From an uncultured Prevotella sp. (GTDB taxonomy: Bacteria > Bacteroidota > Bacteroidia > Bacteroidales > Bacteroidaceae): a stretch of DNA of 62,651 nt. The notes under the pieces were generated by a model. That model ran no database searches, was not told the origin of the DNA, and saw only the letters and a list, made by a program, of their open reading frames with translations. Both the position numbers and the translations under genes were made by a program. Position 1 is the first letter of the stretch, and the number at the start of each line of letters is the position of its first letter. Location: positions 1 through 62,651 of the forward strand of contig CAKQEI010000004.1 in NCBI GenBank assembly GCA_934230115.1, written 5' to 3'. Of this stretch, positions 60,389-62,651 are shown one piece after another.

Positions 60389-60832
60389 TTAATCAACCTT
60401 CTTTGGCAATTTGCTTGAAGTCTTTTCTATTTTCTTCTCGTTGCTTGCCACTCTGCGTTCCACCTTCTTGATATCCTCAGCAGGAGGAAGGTATTCGGGT
60501 TTTATACCTCGTTGCCCCAGCATCTGCCTTACGCTGACATTGTTCTGAACGTGTTCGGCTGTTATGTTTGGTTCACCATAAAGGTCTTTCTGCTCCACAT
60601 TGTAGTTTGTCATTTCGGTTGCGAGATTCTTGGCAGCAATAGTCAGAGTAGGAAGAAAATCTGCCAACGGGCGTGTTGACTTGATGCCGAGGCGATATTT
60701 CATGTCTTCAGTGGTATGTCCACCAAACAAAGCCGTGTCACCTTTTGAGCGTATACGACCAAATCCACGGTTATCAACACCACGCTCATAAATATCGCGA
60801 GATGTATGCTGATTTATTCTTTGAATATTCAT
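60389..60832 (-). pseudogene. dinD: N-terminally truncated dinD (DNA damage-inducible protein D)
   Basis: The 147-residue frame (start MNIQRINQHT) matches the C-terminal half of DinD: ERGVDNRGFGRIRSKGDTAL, LFGGHTTEDMKYRLGI, LADFLPTLTIAAKNLATEMT, NVEQKDLYGEP, ITAEHVQNNVSVRQMLG and EDIKKVERRV. Full DinD is about 270-280 residues with a BRO-like N-terminal domain, which is absent. The break coincides with the 64-bp repeat at 60859-60922. DinD is SOS-induced in Escherichia coli and accompanies restriction loci in Bacteroidales. Probably non-functional, though the remaining frame is intact. Confidence 0.8.
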
Positions 60833-60833
60833 G

Positions 60834-60938
60834 TTATAATATTTCTTTGTTTTCTTTCTCCTCACTAAACGCCTTTATCTCGTCAGCAAGGACTTTCTGT
60901 AATTTCTCTTTCGGTACTATCAGTTGATAATCCGCCAC
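60834..60938 (-). other. Short orphan reading frame carrying the repeated KEKLQ peptide
   Basis: A 34-codon frame with GTG start directly after the yhcG stop, reading ADYQLIVPKEKLQKVLAD then EIKAFSEEKENKEIL. The LI(I/V)PKEKLQKVLADEI part recurs at the upstream repeat copy (about 62105-62170). It looks like the tail of a larger protein of the ancestral locus rather than a gene in its own right. Confidence 0.35.
60859..60922. repeat. 64-bp direct repeat, copy A
   Basis: Identical to 62106-62169 except for one base; the two copies lie 1247 bp apart and flank the yhcG-like gene. Core: CGTCAGCAAGGACTTTCTGT. Confidence 0.9.
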
Positions 60939-62081
60939 TTATTCATTGTTTTCGGTAATCAGCTTTCGCATTTCGTCCATATCAGGCAGAGCCTTTCTTA
61001 GTTCCTCACTCATGTCTTCAGCCGTTTTATATGTGGCGACTCCCATAGGACTGTTGTAGTCACGGATAACATATTCCACGAAAGCCTTGTTGGAACTCTT
61101 GCAGAGAAGAATACCAATAGTCGGGTTCTCATGAGGTTTACGCACTTTGTCGTCAAGCACTTTCATGTACGTTTGCAACTGACCTATATAGGCAGGTTTG
61201 AATGCCCCTTTTTTCAGTTCAACCACAACCATACAGTTAAGTTCACGGTTGAGGAAAAGCAAATCGGGGAACAACTCTTCTCCGAATATCTCCAAATGAT
61301 ATTGGTTGCCGATATACGCAAAGTCTCGGCCAAAAGTCATGATGAACTTCTTGATGTTGCGGACAATGGCTTGTTCTATAACCTTTTCGTCTACATCCTC
61401 GGGGTTGTCAACCTCCATTTCCTCCACATTGATATAATCAAGCAGATACTCGTCCTTGAACATGCCGACTGCCTTACGAGCATCATTCACAGGCATCGTC
61501 TGCAAGAAGTTGTTTGCAGCAGTTCCTTGCTTTTGGTAAAGCCCTTCTTTTAAGCGATTGCGCAAGTCATATTTATCCCACTTGTGAAGTACGGTCTGAT
61601 GAATATAGAATAACACCTCTTGAATATCTTTTGTTTTTTGTAGGATTTCCAAATGGTGTGAGAAACTAATACCAAGAAACTCCTCACGATTTATTTCAAT
61701 AGCCACCGGCGACCATTTTTGAAGAGAGAAACATTCTATATCTATAGTATTTTGATTTATAGACAGTTGCAATTTGGCAGCCGATGGCTGCCAAATTAAA
61801 AATTGTTTCCAATACTCATAAAAAGTTCGCATGTTACGAATATTTCTTGCCGAAAAGCCACGTAAACCAGGAAGCTCACGGCGTAATTGTTCGCTTATGC
61901 TATCAATAATGGACATTCCCCATTTTTCTTGACGTGAGCGGTTTGATACGTAAGCACCAATACCAAAGTTAAGTGACAATTCTTCACCGGTAACCATTTT
62001 TGCAGCCCTGTATTGACTATGCAAAATTGCTTCTTTAATGACGCTTACCGCTTGCTTATATTGTTGTACAGATGGTTCCAT
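60939..62081 (-). CDS. YhcG/DUF1016-family PD-(D/E)XK nuclease
   Basis: A 380-residue protein with the DUF1016 N-terminal helical domain (about 10-170; GIGAYVSNRSRQEKWG, LPGLRGFSARNIRNMRTFY) and a C-terminal PD-(D/E)XK nuclease (about 225-370) whose core is PDLLFLNRELNCMVVVELKKG (split: Asp, then Glu-Leu-Lys) followed by the GQLQTYMKVLD helix. Members are often found inside type I restriction loci and are proposed to act on DNA ends or junctions. It appears full length and is flanked by 64-bp direct repeats, with a dinD remnant on one side and a second DUF1016 fragment on the other. Confidence 0.88.
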   Translation of the reverse strand: MEPSVQQYKQAVSVIKEAILHSQYRAAKMVTGEELSLNFGIGAYVSNRSRQEKWGMSIIDSISEQLRRELPGLRGFSARNIRNMRTFYEYWKQFLIWQPSAAKLQLSINQNTIDIECFSLQKWSPVAIEINREEFLGISFSHHLEILQKTKDIQEVLFYIHQTVLHKWDKYDLRNRLKEGLYQKQGTAANNFLQTMPVNDARKAVGMFKDEYLLDYINVEEMEVDNPEDVDEKVIEQAIVRNIKKFIMTFGRDFAYIGNQYHLEIFGEELFPDLLFLNRELNCMVVVELKKGAFKPAYIGQLQTYMKVLDDKVRKPHENPTIGILLCKSSNKAFVEYVIRDYNSPMGVATYKTAEDMSEELRKALPDMDEMRKLITENNE

Positions 62082-62105
62082 ATTAAAAGCTATTTGTTCA
62101 TTTGT

Positions 62106-62169
62106 TCCTCACTAAACGCCTTTATCTCGTCAGCAAGGACTTTCTGTAATTTCTCTTTCGGTATTATCA
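62106..62169. repeat. 64-bp direct repeat, copy B
   Basis: Second copy (one base different from copy A), located between the intact yhcG-like gene and the yhcG-like fragment. Confidence 0.9.
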
Positions 62170-62181
62170 ACCGTAATATTC

Positions 62182-62370
62182 TTATAAGTTATGAGAACCC
62201 TGCTGTTTCTCTTCCACAATACGGCGACCTATATTCCAGGATGTTATTACAGCAGATTTTCCTGATGCTGCATAGGCTTCCTTTCTACCTGTTTCAATGA
62301 TATTGCAAACATCATTTACAAATGAAGCCTTATCTATTATCTGCGTATCTTTCTGTATCTTATAGTACAT
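62182..62370 (-). pseudogene. N-terminal fragment of a second YhcG/DUF1016 gene
   Basis: A 62-residue frame: MYYKIQKDTQIIDKASFVND, then CNIIETGRKEAYAASGKSAV and WNIGRRIVEEKQQGSHNL. The W-N-I-G-R-x-I-V-E-E-x-Q motif marks the start of the DUF1016 domain, but the frame stops after about 60 of the usual 340-380 residues. The break lies next to repeat copy B, consistent with deletion or recombination at the repeats. Confidence 0.75.
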
Positions 62371-62621
62371 ATTGTTTTCCTAATTGTTTTCTTTATTGTA
62401 TGTTGCCGTATTGAGATACGAATGTGAATGTAAAGGTAATTATAACGCATCATAATTCCACACAAACACTGCAAAATTTACGTTTATTTAGCAACTTGAG
62501 GATTATTACTTGGCTATTCATCTTTCAATAAAAACCACACTCTCAAGTAATACGTTATCAAAGCCAAAGTATAACGTTGACTTAATACAGATTTACTTTA
62601 CACCGTTTTAACAATTAAAAA

Positions 62622-62651
62622 ATGAGTGTAACAATGAAAAAAGAACGTAAA
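62622..62651 (+). CDS. Start of a plus-strand gene cut by the window end (tentative)
   Basis: Reads MSVTMKKERK to the window edge; the second Met (62634) could be the real start, MKKERK. Too short to identify. The gap 62371-62621 between it and the yhcG fragment has no clear promoter consensus; it contains only AT-rich sequence. Confidence 0.3.
   Translation, partial: MSVTMKKERK

Overview
The window looks like chromosomal DNA from a Bacteroidales bacterium, most likely a Prevotella-type (Prevotellaceae) species. The evidence is two BspA-like leucine-rich-repeat surface proteins, a hybrid two-component sensor with its own AraC output domain, C-terminal tails of the Prevotella/Porphyromonas secretion type, a DUF6261 protein, a FadL/OmpP1 channel, a single-chain glycyl-tRNA synthetase, and a run of promoters carrying the Bacteroidetes -7 element TAnnTTTG, several with TTTG about 19-21 nt upstream. 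There are no rRNA or tRNA genes, no complete insertion sequence and no CRISPR array. Most genes lie on the minus strand.

Layout. 1-7.0 kb: two paralogous secreted leucine-rich-repeat proteins (118-2313, 3947-6805) around a 42-bp minisatellite and a DUF6261 protein with a GGSTT-repeat tail, then a 51-residue peptide. 7.0-10.5 kb: a sugar-sensor-like hybrid kinase, a candidate small RNA that terminates on the plus strand, and a large nested palindrome. 10.5-23.8 kb: ordinary chromosomal genes: Gly-zipper lipoprotein and prolyl oligopeptidase; the ilvA-ridA pair; the parC-DUF3316-Rpn-S41 group; FadL/OmpP1; RlpA. 23.9-28.6 kb: glutamate dehydrogenase, a promoter-driven repeat-rich RNA that encodes a 25-residue hydrophobic peptide, an FKBP lipoprotein and glycyl-tRNA synthetase.

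28.9-37.6 kb holds a tightly packed five-gene signalling operon. In transcription order it encodes a receiver protein with a decayed ATPase domain, a hybrid histidine kinase with receiver, a complete TPR histidine kinase, and two TPR paralogues that stop after the dimerisation helices and have lost the phosphoacceptor histidine (replaced by Asn and Cys). This pseudokinase array is the most unusual gene set in the window. 38-50.9 kb: PepO-type M13 peptidase, PriA with a 7TM-HD phosphohydrolase, gltX-waaA, and a large secreted adhesin-like protein.

51-62.65 kb is an accessory region: two ATPases of mobile/defence-associated families (one lacking its C-terminal nuclease domain), then a four-gene restriction-modification operon of LlaJI type (two m5C methyltransferases, a McrB-like AAA+ protein, a DUF2357/PD-(D/E)XK nuclease), then a decayed patch with a truncated dinD, an intact yhcG-like nuclease flanked by 64-bp direct repeats, and a second yhcG fragment. 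The methyltransferases and the first part of the AAA+ gene look distinctly more AT-rich than the flanking genes, which fits horizontal acquisition.

All assignments come from reading the sequence and from knowledge of the families; no database search was run. Base-composition remarks are by eye.
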